Positions 54,702 to 61,597 are shown, counted from the first letter of the stretch. The stretch: 64,000 nt of DNA from Candidatus Gallimonas merdae (GCA_904419525.1 CAJFRT010000006.1:1-64000); one strand, 5' to 3'. Notes: generated by a model from the letters alone, not told the origin. Numbers and translations: made by a program.

Positions 54702-54730
54702 ATCATACAGGATACAAAATTATTTGTCAA
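54702..54730 (-). promoter_or_regulatory. sigma-A promoter of the flavoprotein pair, predicted leaderless
   Basis: Minus strand TTGACA (54725-54730), 17-bp spacer, TATGAT (54702-54707), then 6 nt to the ATG at 54695. Confidence 0.82.
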
Positions 54731-54734
54731 TGCA

Positions 54735-54763
54735 TTGACAGGAATTGTTTTTCGTGATAAAAT
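54735..54763 (+). promoter_or_regulatory. sigma-A promoter of the YegP-type gene
   Basis: TTGACA (54735-54740), 17-bp spacer, TAAAAT (54758-54763); AAAGGAG precedes the ATG at 54793. Divergent from the flavoprotein promoter, only 4 bp between the two -35 boxes. Confidence 0.85.
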
Positions 54764-54792
54764 GGAATAAACATAAAGGAGTGGAAATACCA

Positions 54793-55728
54793 ATGTCTGC
54801 CATGCTGAATGCAACAAGCACTTCGTTCTGGAATTATCTCATGGACAACCTTGCGCTCACCATCATTCTCGGCGTGATCCTTGTCCTCATCGTCGCACTC
54901 ATCATCACGATGATCGTGCTGTCTGCAAAGTATAAAAAGCAGAAGAAAGCGGAAGGCGGCGAACAGGAAGCCGCGGAAGAACCCGCGCCCGCAGAACCTG
55001 CCGCGGAAGAGGCGGCACAGCCCGCTCAGGAAGAGGCTGCCGAACAGCCCGCTGCCGCGGAACCGGTTGCGGAAGAACAGCCTCGGCCGGAGGAGGCGCC
55101 CGCGGAAGAGATCGTTCCCGAGCCCGCTCCCGAACAGGATAGCGTCCCCGCAGAAGAGGAAATTCCCGCCCCTGCAAAAGAAGAAGCGCTCCCTCCCGCA
55201 CAAACCGAGGAAGAGCTTCCCCCCGCTCAGCCTGAAGAGGAACTTCCTCCCGCCGAAGAAAAACCCGCCCCCGTGCAAGCGGCCGCGGAAGAGCAGAAGG
55301 AGGAAAACCCTGTGAAAAAGGAAACCAAGACGGCAAAGCCTGCACCCAAGAAAGCTCCTGCAAAGAAGCCCGCGCCTGCGGCCAAGAAAAAGACCGCCCC
55401 TGCCGGAAAGTGGGTCATCCGTGCGGCCGACAGCGGCTACGTGTTTGAACTGCGCGCCAACAACGGAGAGGTCATGCTCGTGAGCAACGAGTACTCCACC
55501 GTGGCGGGCGCAAAGAGCGGCATTGCAACCTATAAAAAGAGCATCGCGGCGGGGAACTTCTCCGTCATCAAGACCAAGGCGGGCGACTATATCTTCCGTC
55601 TGACCAACGCGCAGAAACGTCTGCTGTGCGTCAGTTCCAATTATATCTCGCAGGAGAGCTGCGAGAGCGCCGTGGAATCCACCAAGCGCTGGGCGGCAAC
55701 CGACTTCATCGAGGCCCCCGAAGAGTGA
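54793..55728 (+). CDS. membrane-anchored protein with Glu/Pro/Ala-rich linker and tandem YegP (DUF1508) repeats
   Basis: A 311-residue protein in three parts. Residues 16-45 are one transmembrane helix (ALTIILGVILVLIVALIITM) followed by basic residues, so the rest should be cytoplasmic. Residues 52-190 are low complexity, rich in Glu, Pro and Ala with PPAEE/PAEEE-like repeats, then a Lys/Ala/Pro-rich basic stretch to about 215. The end holds two YegP/DUF1508 units: GKWVIRAADSGYVFELRANNGEVML... and FSVIKTKAGDYIFRLTNAQKRLL. YegP proteins are usually short and soluble with unknown function; a membrane tether is unusual. Confidence 0.8.
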   Translation: MSAMLNATSTSFWNYLMDNLALTIILGVILVLIVALIITMIVLSAKYKKQKKAEGGEQEAAEEPAPAEPAAEEAAQPAQEEAAEQPAAAEPVAEEQPRPEEAPAEEIVPEPAPEQDSVPAEEEIPAPAKEEALPPAQTEEELPPAQPEEELPPAEEKPAPVQAAAEEQKEENPVKKETKTAKPAPKKAPAKKPAPAAKKKTAPAGKWVIRAADSGYVFELRANNGEVMLVSNEYSTVAGAKSGIATYKKSIAAGNFSVIKTKAGDYIFRLTNAQKRLLCVSSNYISQESCESAVESTKRWAATDFIEAPEE

Positions 55729-55752
55729 TTTATTTCAATGAAAAATTTACAA

Positions 55753-55783
55753 CAAAAGTCCCGCTGAAATAGCGGGACTTTTA
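55753..55783. terminator. bidirectional terminator between the YegP-type and HTH genes
   Basis: Stem AAAAGTCCCGCT / AGCGGGACTTTT with a 5-base loop and T/A runs on both sides. Confidence 0.85.
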
Positions 55784-55796
55784 TTGTTCTGCGATT

Positions 55797-56006
55797 TTAC
55801 TCTATTCCGAACAAATCATTCGGCGTAATATCAAACCGCTTGCAAAGGTACACGATTTTTTCATAATCCAATTCCACTCTTCCTCGTTCATAGTCACTAT
55901 AATCAGATTGATATTTTCCAAGTTCCGCTGCGATTTGACGCTGTGTAACCCCTTTTGCCTGCCTGGCAAGTTTCAAATTTTCTCCTACTATTTTTGCAAT
56001 TTCCAT
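55797..56006 (-). CDS. Xre-family HTH regulator (module 1)
   Basis: A 69-residue Cro/C1-type protein made of little but the helix-turn-helix domain: LKLARQAKGVTQRQIAAELGKYQSDYSDYERGRVELD with the second and third helices at about residues 21-40, ending DITPNDLFGIE. AGAGG lies ahead of the ATG. It is divergent from a small membrane protein gene whose promoter contains a palindrome that this protein is likely to bind. Local base composition is AT-rich, unlike the surroundings. Confidence 0.85.
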   Translation of the reverse strand: MEIAKIVGENLKLARQAKGVTQRQIAAELGKYQSDYSDYERGRVELDYEKIVYLCKRFDITPNDLFGIE

Positions 56007-56026
56007 AATGACCTCTTGTGAGGAAT

Positions 56027-56079
56027 ATAGGAAATTTTACTATAAAAATGTTGACATATAGGAAAAATTCCTATATAAT
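56027..56079 (+). promoter_or_regulatory. promoter of the 161-aa membrane protein with palindromic operator
   Basis: TTGACA (56051-56056), 17-bp spacer, TATAAT (56074-56079). The palindrome ATAGGAAAAATTCCTAT (56058-56074) fills the spacer exactly. A second ATAGGAA half-site opens a weaker repeat at 56027-56043, on the side of the divergent HTH gene. Probable operators for that regulator. Confidence 0.82.
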
Positions 56080-56097
56080 AAAGAAAAGGAGAGAAAT

Positions 56098-56583
56098 ATG
56101 CAGGAAAACACCGTTTTACATGAAGAACAATCAAACGAAACGCTCTTCTTTCCCGATTTGCTTCCTACAGATCAATGTGAGCAACTGCTGAAAGAACAAA
56201 AACAGCGGTTCAGAAAGATAAAAGTCTATTTTTTGATCACAGGTGGGTTGTCTTTCATCTTTTTACTTATTGGGGCAATTATAATGCGCTTTTCTTCTGT
56301 TGGCGCAATCGTATTTCTTATTCTAGTTTTCATATGTCTGATTGCTCTCATAATCGAAATCATTCCTATCATAAAACAACGCAATAAAATTCGTTTGCTG
56401 AACATCAACATTCAGGCAAATGCGCAATATGCCACTTTTATAAAATTAGGCGGTACTCCAAAGGAAGCCTACAAACTGGTTTTGGAATGGCTGGACAGGC
56501 AAGAACTCAACAACTCCATTCTGCAAGCAGGTGCGGCAGTTTCGGCCAGCGTGATCATATCTCAAATCAACCATCTCCATTGA
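56098..56583 (+). CDS. small membrane protein of unknown function (module 1)
   Basis: Not recognised. A 161-residue protein: acidic soluble start of about 35 residues, a Lys/Arg-rich stretch (KEQKQRFRKIK), two transmembrane helices (about residues 42-63 and 68-90), then a soluble C-terminal part of about 70 residues with GGTPKEAYKLVLEWLDRQELNN and a final small-residue helix (AGAAVSASVIISQI). AAGGAGAG precedes the ATG. The gene is clearly AT-richer than its neighbours, suggesting transfer. Its control by the divergent Xre protein is inferred from the operator. Confidence 0.75.
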   Translation: MQENTVLHEEQSNETLFFPDLLPTDQCEQLLKEQKQRFRKIKVYFLITGGLSFIFLLIGAIIMRFSSVGAIVFLILVFICLIALIIEIIPIIKQRNKIRLLNINIQANAQYATFIKLGGTPKEAYKLVLEWLDRQELNNSILQAGAAVSASVIISQINHLH

Positions 56584-56636
56584 CAATGAACCCAAAAAAC
56601 ACAGAAAAAATTTATTCTGAATGCATGATAAAATTT

Positions 56637-56668
56637 CCGCGGGAGGGCGCAAATGCGCCCTCCCGCGG
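56637..56668. terminator. hairpin between the convergent 161-aa and 124-aa genes
   Basis: A 13-14 bp stem CCGCGGGAGGGCGCA with complement. T-rich sequence follows on both sides (TTCTTTG on plus, GAAATTTTAT on minus). Confidence 0.7.
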
Positions 56669-56680
56669 TTCTTTGAAAAT

Positions 56681-57055
56681 TCAGTTGTTTTTTCCGAAAT
56701 ACATACGGTATTCCGGCTCGAATATGAGCTGACGCCTGAGATCGCGCACGCTGGTATATACGGGTTTGAGACCCCCTTCCTGCAACGGCTGCCAGACGGC
56801 AGGAACGGCGCTGTGGCTGTACTCTTCCGCGTCCAGAAAACACAGACGTTCAAAACAATATGTCACATATCCGCCGGCGGAACGGAAGATGACACAGCGC
56901 ACCTCGCCGCCGCACGCATAGTGTGTTTCCAGCGTCCCGGCCGGGAGCATTTCATCGTGCATGAAGCGCGTTACCTCCTCCCGCGAAGGAAGTTCCCGCG
57001 CGATATGCAGTACCTTTTTTGCCGGTTCTTCGCCCCTGCTGCCCTTGCGTTGCAT
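56681..57055 (-). CDS. hypothetical protein, 124 aa
   Basis: Not recognised. A soluble 124-residue protein starting MQRKGSRGEEPAKKVL, with LPSREEVTRFMHDEMLP and a beta-rich middle (ETHYACGGEVRCVIFRSAGGYVTYCFERL). Codon use and GC match the chromosome, and the gene follows mrp by 15 bp in the same direction with a matching terminator, so it is likely real and co-transcribed with mrp. Function unknown. Confidence 0.65.
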   Translation of the reverse strand: MQRKGSRGEEPAKKVLHIARELPSREEVTRFMHDEMLPAGTLETHYACGGEVRCVIFRSAGGYVTYCFERLCFLDAEEYSHSAVPAVWQPLQEGGLKPVYTSVRDLRRQLIFEPEYRMYFGKNN

Positions 57056-57070
57056 TGCGGTTTCCTTCCG

Positions 57071-57916
57071 TCAGTCGGAATAATCGCCGATCCCGCGCGC
57101 CTTCTCCACGGAAAGGAACACGTCGGCCAGAGCGTCCGTATTCGCCTGAGCGATCTTTCCCGCGTCGGCAAGGCGGGCGACCTCCGGATCGATCGGCATG
57201 CGCGCAACGGCGGGAATGCCGTATTCCTTTGCCAGCTCCTCCGCCTTGCTCTTTCCGAAGATCTCATGCCGTTTCCCGCAGTCGGGGCAGGTGAAATAGC
57301 TCATGTTCTCGACGAGGCCGAGCACGGGCACATGCATCATCTTTGCCATATTGACCGCCTTTTTCACGATCATCTCGACAAGGTCCTGCGGCGTTGTCAC
57401 GACAATGATCCCGCTCAGAGGAATGCTCTGAAAGACGGACAGCGGCACGTCGCCCGTTCCGGGCGGCATATCGATGAACATGATATCCACGTCCTCCCAC
57501 AGAACGTCCGTCCAGAACTGTACGGCCGCGCCCGCGATGAGCGTGCCGCGCCATACCACCGGGTCGTCATCGTGCTCCAGAAGGCTGTTCATGGACATGA
57601 GCTGCAGTCCGCTCATCGTACGCACGGGATAGATCACGCCCTCGTCCCCCGTGGCGCGCAGCGTCGTCCCGAACGCCTTGGGAACGGAAGGCCCTGTGAT
57701 GTCTGCATCCAGGATCGCGGTGCGGTAGCCGCGCGCCATCGCGCGCACAGCCAGCAGCGAGGTCACCAGGGATTTTCCGACGCCCCCCTTTCCGCTTGCA
57801 ACGGCGATCGTCTTTCTGACGCTTGCCCCCTCGTGAAGGGGTTTGATAAACGAGGATTTGTCCCGCGAGGAACAGTTTCTCGAACAGGTTGAACAATCGT
57901 GTGTACAATCCGACAT
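57071..57916 (-). CDS. Mrp/NBP35 family Fe-S cluster carrier ATPase
   Basis: A 281-residue P-loop ATPase. The deviant Walker A is VASGKGGVGKSLVTSLLA near residue 40, with DADITGPSVPKAFG, IDMPPGTGDVPLSV and the CxxC motif in YFTCPDCGKRHEIFG near 225 that binds a bridging Fe-S cluster. The start has a Cys-rich tail (MSDCTHDCSTCSRNCSSRD) typical of anaerobe NBP35-type members. Role: Fe-S delivery to apoproteins. ATG 57916 has AAGGAGATG upstream; the longer start would leave 1 nt spacing. Confidence 0.92.
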   Translation of the reverse strand: MSDCTHDCSTCSRNCSSRDKSSFIKPLHEGASVRKTIAVASGKGGVGKSLVTSLLAVRAMARGYRTAILDADITGPSVPKAFGTTLRATGDEGVIYPVRTMSGLQLMSMNSLLEHDDDPVVWRGTLIAGAAVQFWTDVLWEDVDIMFIDMPPGTGDVPLSVFQSIPLSGIIVVTTPQDLVEMIVKKAVNMAKMMHVPVLGLVENMSYFTCPDCGKRHEIFGKSKAEELAKEYGIPAVARMPIDPEVARLADAGKIAQANTDALADVFLSVEKARGIGDYSD

Positions 57917-57939
57917 AGTCATCTCCTTACTTCCCGTTT

Positions 57940-57968
57940 ATTGTAGTCCCGCCGGAAAAAATTGTCAA
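57940..57968 (-). promoter_or_regulatory. sigma-A promoter of mrp
   Basis: Minus strand TTGACA (57963-57968), 17-bp spacer, TACAAT (57940-57945). Confidence 0.85.
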
Positions 57969-58072
57969 CCTATTTCCGACAACGTGCGCGCAATTCCGCG
58001 CTTTCCCCGAAAAATTTTTTCCGGACAGAAATTTGTTACACTTTCGTTACAATTTTGTGTAAATTTTTTTAC

Positions 58073-58101
58073 ATCATCGCGCTATAATGATATAAAATCC
58101 G
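58073..58101 (+). promoter_or_regulatory. probable promoter of the 124-aa membrane protein gene
   Basis: TTTACA at about 58069-58074, 17 bp, then TATAAA near 58092-58097; another TATAAT lies at 58083-58088 without a well placed -35. The stretch before it (58020-58075) is AT-rich with repeated GTTACA/TGTAAA elements that might be regulator sites. Confidence 0.5.
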
Positions 58102-58112
58102 GGAGGCAGTCT

Positions 58113-58487
58113 ATGGCGGAAGAGCGCGAAACCACACGTCGGGAAGAACTCATTCATCAGCTGGAAATATGCCGTGACAGAAGCGCGGGCAGGAGCGTCC
58201 CCCATCTGCGCGCCGCATGGTTTGCCGTGAGCGCGCTCATTTTTGCTGCCGTAATGGTCTTTCTGTTTGCGCAGGACCTGGGAAAACTGTGGGGCATTCC
58301 CTTTGTTCTGCTTGCGGCGGCGATCGTCGTCTGGCTGGGAGTCCGCTATGCGCGCGTCGAGCGTGAACTGCGGCTGATCCTGAAAGAGCTTGCCGCACTG
58401 GAAAAACCCCTGCCGCAGACACCGTCCGATCTGAAACTGCCCGAACACACGCATCGCGCAAACCGGCAGATCCGACGCATCGTTTGA
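58113..58487 (+). CDS. hypothetical membrane protein, 124 aa
   Basis: Not recognised. A charged N-terminus (MAEERETTRREELIHQLE), two transmembrane helices (about residues 32-50 and 57-75) with a short loop, and a soluble helical C-terminus (VERELRLILKELAALEKPL) followed by a basic tail. GGGAGG lies 8-13 nt before the ATG. It directly precedes the SRP RNA gene, which has its own promoter. Confidence 0.7.
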   Translation: MAEERETTRREELIHQLEICRDRSAGRSVPHLRAAWFAVSALIFAAVMVFLFAQDLGKLWGIPFVLLAAAIVVWLGVRYARVERELRLILKELAALEKPLPQTPSDLKLPEHTHRANRQIRRIV

Positions 58488-58507
58488 AATTGCGACAGTG
58501 TTTTCAG

Positions 58508-58536
58508 TTGCAATTTTTATGGAAATGTGCTATCCT
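58508..58536 (+). promoter_or_regulatory. sigma-A promoter of the SRP RNA
   Basis: TTGCAA (58508-58513), 17-bp spacer, TATCCT (58531-58536); the RNA should start near 58541-58544. Confidence 0.75.
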
Positions 58537-58540
58537 ATTG

Positions 58541-58790
58541 GTGCTGTGATAGGTGGGGAGTTAGCGGTGCCCTGTATCTGCAATCCGCTATAGCAGAGCC
58601 GAACGCTTTTCTCGGTGCCGTCTATGGAAGGCTGCATCGGGTAAGGAATGTTGATCGCAAGGTCTTATGCAACGCATCCCTGCGAACCGTGTCAGGGTAG
58701 GGATACAGCAGCACTAAACAGACAGGTGCGTGTGCCATAAGGTAGCTTTGCGGGAGTCACCTGCCCGATTACCGCTTCGGTAGTCTGCAA
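58541..58790 (+). ncRNA. ffs: signal recognition particle RNA, large Bacillus type
   Basis: About 250 nt matching the Bacillus scRNA from end to end. The Alu domain is recognisable by GGGGAGTTAGCGGTGCCCTG and CTGCAATCCGCTATAGCAG, nearly identical to Bacillus. Domain IV, the Ffh-binding hairpin, is GTGTCAGGGTAGGGATACAG followed by CAGCACTAA: the GUCAGG and AGCAGC strands of the asymmetric and symmetric loops flank a GUA/UAC stem capped by a GGGA tetraloop in place of GGAA. The RNA guides Ffh and FtsY in co-translational targeting of membrane proteins. Ends are approximate. Confidence 0.95.
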
Positions 58791-58824
58791 CAAAAAAAGC
58801 CCTCACAGTTTTTTCTGAATTGAA

Positions 58825-58850
58825 TCCCGCGGATCAGCCGCGGGTTTTTT
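58825..58850 (+). terminator. terminator after the SRP RNA
   Basis: Stem CCCGCGG / CCGCGGG with short loop followed by six T, about 35 bp after the RNA end. Confidence 0.85.
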
Positions 58851-58853
58851 ATG

Positions 58854-58884
58854 AAAAATTCCGCAGTATAAACTGCGGAATTTT
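58854..58884 (-). terminator. terminator after the second HTH gene
   Basis: Stem AAAATTCCGCAGT / ACTGCGGAATTTT with loop ATAA; A/T runs on both sides, 31 bp after the HTH stop. Confidence 0.75.
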
Positions 58885-58914
58885 CTTCATCGTTTCAGAT
58901 GCTTCGTCCGTGTG

Positions 58915-59121
58915 TCAGTCGCTTCTTCCGATCAGTTCATCGACGGAGATCTGAAAAAAATCCGCAATACGCCACAGACTTTCCAAATCCGGCTCGATTT
59001 TCCCGCTCTCCCAGTAGGAAATACGCCGCTGCGTCGTCCCAAGTTTTAGCGCAAGATCAACCTGACGCAACCCCCAACTTTCACGCAAAACGGCAAGGTT
59101 GTGTGCAAAACGGATTTCCAT
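58915..59121 (-). CDS. Xre-family HTH regulator (module 2)
   Basis: A 68-residue Cro/C1-type protein: NLAVLRESWGLRQVDLALKLGTTQRRISYWESGKIEPDL-type helix-turn-helix (core LRQVDLALKLGTTQRRIS), ending DFFQISVDELIGRSD. ATG 59121 is chosen because longer readings run through its own -10 box (TATAAT at 59131-59136). The gap of 9 nt to the start leaves little or no leader. Divergent from a DUF4234 membrane protein with a palindromic operator between them, the same layout as the 55.8-kb module. Confidence 0.85.
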   Translation of the reverse strand: MEIRFAHNLAVLRESWGLRQVDLALKLGTTQRRISYWESGKIEPDLESLWRIADFFQISVDELIGRSD

Positions 59122-59134
59122 CGCCCTATTATTA

Positions 59135-59186
59135 TAGACAATAATCATCTAAAACAGTTGACATAGACATTTTTTGTCTATATAAT
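59135..59186 (+). promoter_or_regulatory. promoter of the DUF4234 gene with palindromic operator
   Basis: TTGACA (59158-59163), 17-bp spacer, TATAAT (59181-59186). The spacer is the perfect inverted repeat TAGACATTTTTTGTCTA (59164-59180). A related TAGACA...TCTA element (59135-59151) overlaps the -10 box of the divergent HTH gene. Confidence 0.85.
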
Positions 59187-59214
59187 AGATGATATCAAAT
59201 CTATCGGAGGAACT

Positions 59215-59535
59215 ATGAAAAAACGCAGCGTTGCATTGGCAATCATCTTTTCGATCATCACGTTCGGCATCTATGCCATCTACTGGTTTGTCTGCCTGAC
59301 CAACGACAGCAACCGGATCTGTCCCGAAAAGGCAACGGCAGGCGGCGGACTTGCCATTCTGTTCACGATCATCACGTGCGGCATTTACACGTTTTACTGG
59401 CATTATCGGCTTGGGAAAAAGCTCGGCGAAGAAAGCGTTGCTTTTCTGCTGCTCTCTGTTGTCGGCCTCGGCATCATCGCATGGGCGATCGCTCAATCGA
59501 ACATCAACGCATTGATCGAAAAACAACCTGCATGA
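59215..59535 (+). CDS. DUF4234-type small membrane protein (module 2)
   Basis: A 106-residue protein with three hydrophobic helices. The start KKRSVALAIIFSIITFGIYAIYWFVCLTND-type pattern (core TFGIYAIYWF) and its repeat TCGIYTFYWHYRLGKKLGEE are the signature of the DUF4234 family, whose function is unknown. ATCGGAGG precedes the ATG. Expression is probably repressed by the divergent HTH protein through the palindrome in the promoter spacer. Confidence 0.85.
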   Translation: MKKRSVALAIIFSIITFGIYAIYWFVCLTNDSNRICPEKATAGGGLAILFTIITCGIYTFYWHYRLGKKLGEESVAFLLLSVVGLGIIAWAIAQSNINALIEKQPA

Positions 59536-59550
59536 ACTGAACTGCAAGAT

Positions 59551-59578
59551 AAAACCCCCACCGGCCGGTGGGGGTTTT
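59551..59578. terminator. bidirectional terminator between DUF4234 and M18 genes
   Basis: Perfect stem AAAACCCCCACCGG / CCGGTGGGGGTTTT serving both convergent genes. Confidence 0.92.
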
Positions 59579-59589
59579 GTGATGAACTT

Positions 59590-60990
59590 TTATTTCATGA
59601 ATGCCAGGAAGGCCTTATAGTTGCTGTACAGATCCGCTTTGGAGATGAGCTCATAGGGTGCATGCATGGAGATGACGGGCACGCCCAGATCGACCGTATC
59701 GATGTTCAGGTTGGCAAGGAACTTTGCGACCGTTCCGCCGCCGCCCGCGTCCACCTTGCCGAGCTCTGCCGTCTGCCAGATGACGCCCTCTTTGTCGAAC
59801 ATTCTTCTGACTTCGCCAACGAATTCGGCGGAGGCGTCGTTGGAACCGCTCTTCCCGCGCGAACCCGTGAACTTGCTCATGCAGGTACCGCAGGACAGAA
59901 GCGCCGAATTCATGCGCTCGTAGACGCTTGCAAAGTTGGGATCGTAGGCCGCCGTCACATCGGAGGAAAGGCACTTGGAAGCAAAGCGCACCTTGCGGAA
60001 GTTGGCGCCCAGCGCGACGGAGATCTCCTCCATCAGGTCCTCGTACACCTTGCACTGCATGCCCGTGGTACCCTCGCTGCCGATCTCCTCCTTGTCGACG
60101 AGCATCGCCAGCACGGTGTGTTCGCTCGCGGCGTCAAGCACAGCCGTCAGCGCGGGATAGGCGCAAACCCTGTCGTCATGCCCGTAAGCCCCGATGAGTG
60201 CGCGGTCAAAGCCGACGTCGCGCGCGGGATAGGCGGGAACGGCGGACAGCTCTGCGGAAAGGAAGTCCTCTTCGCACATGCCGTATTCCTTGTTGAGATA
60301 GTCGAGCACGGTGTATTTGATCTTCTTGCCGGCCTCGCCGTCCGCGCAGGGAAGCCCGCCCACGACGACGTTGAGCTGTTCGCCCTCGATCAGCTTGCCG
60401 CCCTTTTGCATCATCTGATCGGCGCCCAGGTGGGGCAGAAGATCATCGATATAGAAGACGGGATCCTTGGGATTTTCCCCCACGTTGATCTGAACGCGCG
60501 TGCCGTCTTTGAGCACCACAACGCCGTGCAGGGCGAGCGGGATCGCCGTCCACTGATACTTTTTGATGCCGCCGTAGTAGTGCGTCTTCAAAAAGCACAG
60601 CCCGCTGTCCTCATACAGAGGATTCTGCTTGATATCCACGCGGGGCGCGTCGATGTGCGAGGCAATGATGCGCATGCCGTCCGTCTCCAGATCGCGCGTG
60701 CCGACGCGGAACACGACGACGGATTTGCCGCGGTTGACAAAGTACTTTTTGTCCCCTGCCGCAAGCGCATCTCCGAAATGATACTCCGTAAAGCCCTTCT
60801 CCTGCGCCATTGCGACCGCGACGTCGCAGGCCTCGCGCTCCGTCTTGGCGGCGTCAAGAAACGCCTTGTAGCCCTCGGCATAGGCGTAGATCGCCTTGCG
60901 CTCTTTTTTGCTCGCTTCTTCAAAACAGTTCTTCTTCTCATAGGCAAGTTCGCCGTAGCGCTCTTTTGCCTTTTCTTTTTTATCAGCCAT
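59590..60990 (-). CDS. M18 family aminopeptidase
   Basis: A 466-residue dinuclear zinc aminopeptidase of the aspartyl aminopeptidase family. Motifs: ASHIDAPRVDIK near residue 110 (His ligand), YGHDDRVCAYPAL near 270 (bridging Asp), LVDKEEIGSEGTTG near 300 (catalytic Glu), SSDVTAAYDPNF near 343 and SMHAPYELISK near 440 (His ligand). Complete set, so active. Releases N-terminal acidic or other residues from peptides in the cytoplasm. AAAGGAG precedes the ATG; own promoter. Confidence 0.94.
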   Translation of the reverse strand: MADKKEKAKERYGELAYEKKNCFEEASKKERKAIYAYAEGYKAFLDAAKTEREACDVAVAMAQEKGFTEYHFGDALAAGDKKYFVNRGKSVVVFRVGTRDLETDGMRIIASHIDAPRVDIKQNPLYEDSGLCFLKTHYYGGIKKYQWTAIPLALHGVVVLKDGTRVQINVGENPKDPVFYIDDLLPHLGADQMMQKGGKLIEGEQLNVVVGGLPCADGEAGKKIKYTVLDYLNKEYGMCEEDFLSAELSAVPAYPARDVGFDRALIGAYGHDDRVCAYPALTAVLDAASEHTVLAMLVDKEEIGSEGTTGMQCKVYEDLMEEISVALGANFRKVRFASKCLSSDVTAAYDPNFASVYERMNSALLSCGTCMSKFTGSRGKSGSNDASAEFVGEVRRMFDKEGVIWQTAELGKVDAGGGGTVAKFLANLNIDTVDLGVPVISMHAPYELISKADLYSNYKAFLAFMK

Positions 60991-61022
60991 AGCCGGTACT
61001 CCTTTCTTTTATTTTCGCAAAT

Positions 61023-61051
61023 ATTATAGCACGTTGCACGCGCTTTGGCAA
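61023..61051 (-). promoter_or_regulatory. sigma-A promoter of the M18 gene
   Basis: Minus strand TTGCCA (61046-61051), 17-bp spacer, TATAAT (61023-61028), immediately after the rplQ terminator. Confidence 0.85.
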
Positions 61052-61053
61052 AC

Positions 61054-61078
61054 AAAAAAGCCCCCGCGAAGGGGCTTT
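61054..61078 (-). terminator. terminator of the alpha ribosomal operon
   Basis: Stem AAAGCCCC / GGGGGCTTT followed by TTTTTT on the minus strand, 10 bp after the rplQ stop. Confidence 0.9.
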
Positions 61079-61087
61079 GATGCCTTG

Positions 61088-61594
61088 TTATACAAGCTCG
61101 ATCACAGCGACTTCGGCGCCGTCGCCGCGGCGCTGACCCATCAGGTAGATGCGGGTATAGCCGCCGCCCTGACCGATCTCTTCCTTGCGCTGCGCATACT
61201 TGGGCGCGATCTCGTTGAACAGCTTCTCCATCAGGGGATGCTGCACTTTCGCCGTGCGCTTTTTGTAATCGCTCTTCTTTTCGTTGAACGCCTTGATCTC
61301 CTGCAGATCATACGTCTTGGCCATGATGGCACGACGGGCTGCAAGCCTCTTGGCGCCGTCTTTGATCGCGGTCGTCCTGATCTCTTTGCCCTTCTTGTCC
61401 TTGGCGACGACTTCGTATTCCACGACGTCGTCGTAGGTGTTCACCGCCTTGGTGATGAGCTTTTCAACATACGGACGGAGCTCTTTCGCGCGGGCAGCCG
61501 TCGTCTCAAGTCTTCCGTACCAAAGGAGCTGGGACGCCTGGTTGCGCAGGATCGCAAGGCGCTGCTCCGTCGTTTTACCCAATTTGCCGGGCAT
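61088..61594 (-). CDS. rplQ: 50S ribosomal protein L17, enlarged
   Basis: A 168-residue L17. The N-terminal KLGKTTEQRLAILRNQASQLL and GRLETTAARAKELRPYVEKLIT and the C-terminal GGGYTRIYLMGQRRGDGAEVAVIELV parts are standard (cores LRNQASQLL and YTRIYLMGQRRGD). Most bacterial L17 are 115-130 residues; here about 45 extra residues lie in the middle, from NTYDDVVEYEVVAKDKKGKE to the KSDYKKRTAKVQHP stretch. Last gene of the alpha operon, 3 bp after rpoA. Confidence 0.95.
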   Translation of the reverse strand: MPGKLGKTTEQRLAILRNQASQLLWYGRLETTAARAKELRPYVEKLITKAVNTYDDVVEYEVVAKDKKGKEIRTTAIKDGAKRLAARRAIMAKTYDLQEIKAFNEKKSDYKKRTAKVQHPLMEKLFNEIAPKYAQRKEEIGQGGGYTRIYLMGQRRGDGAEVAVIELV

Positions 61595-61597
61595 AAT

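Noticed and set aside
58500-58850. Possible small protein genes or a riboswitch in the gap after the 124-aa membrane protein
   Set aside because: The sequence matches the Bacillus-type SRP RNA along its full length, with its own promoter and terminator.
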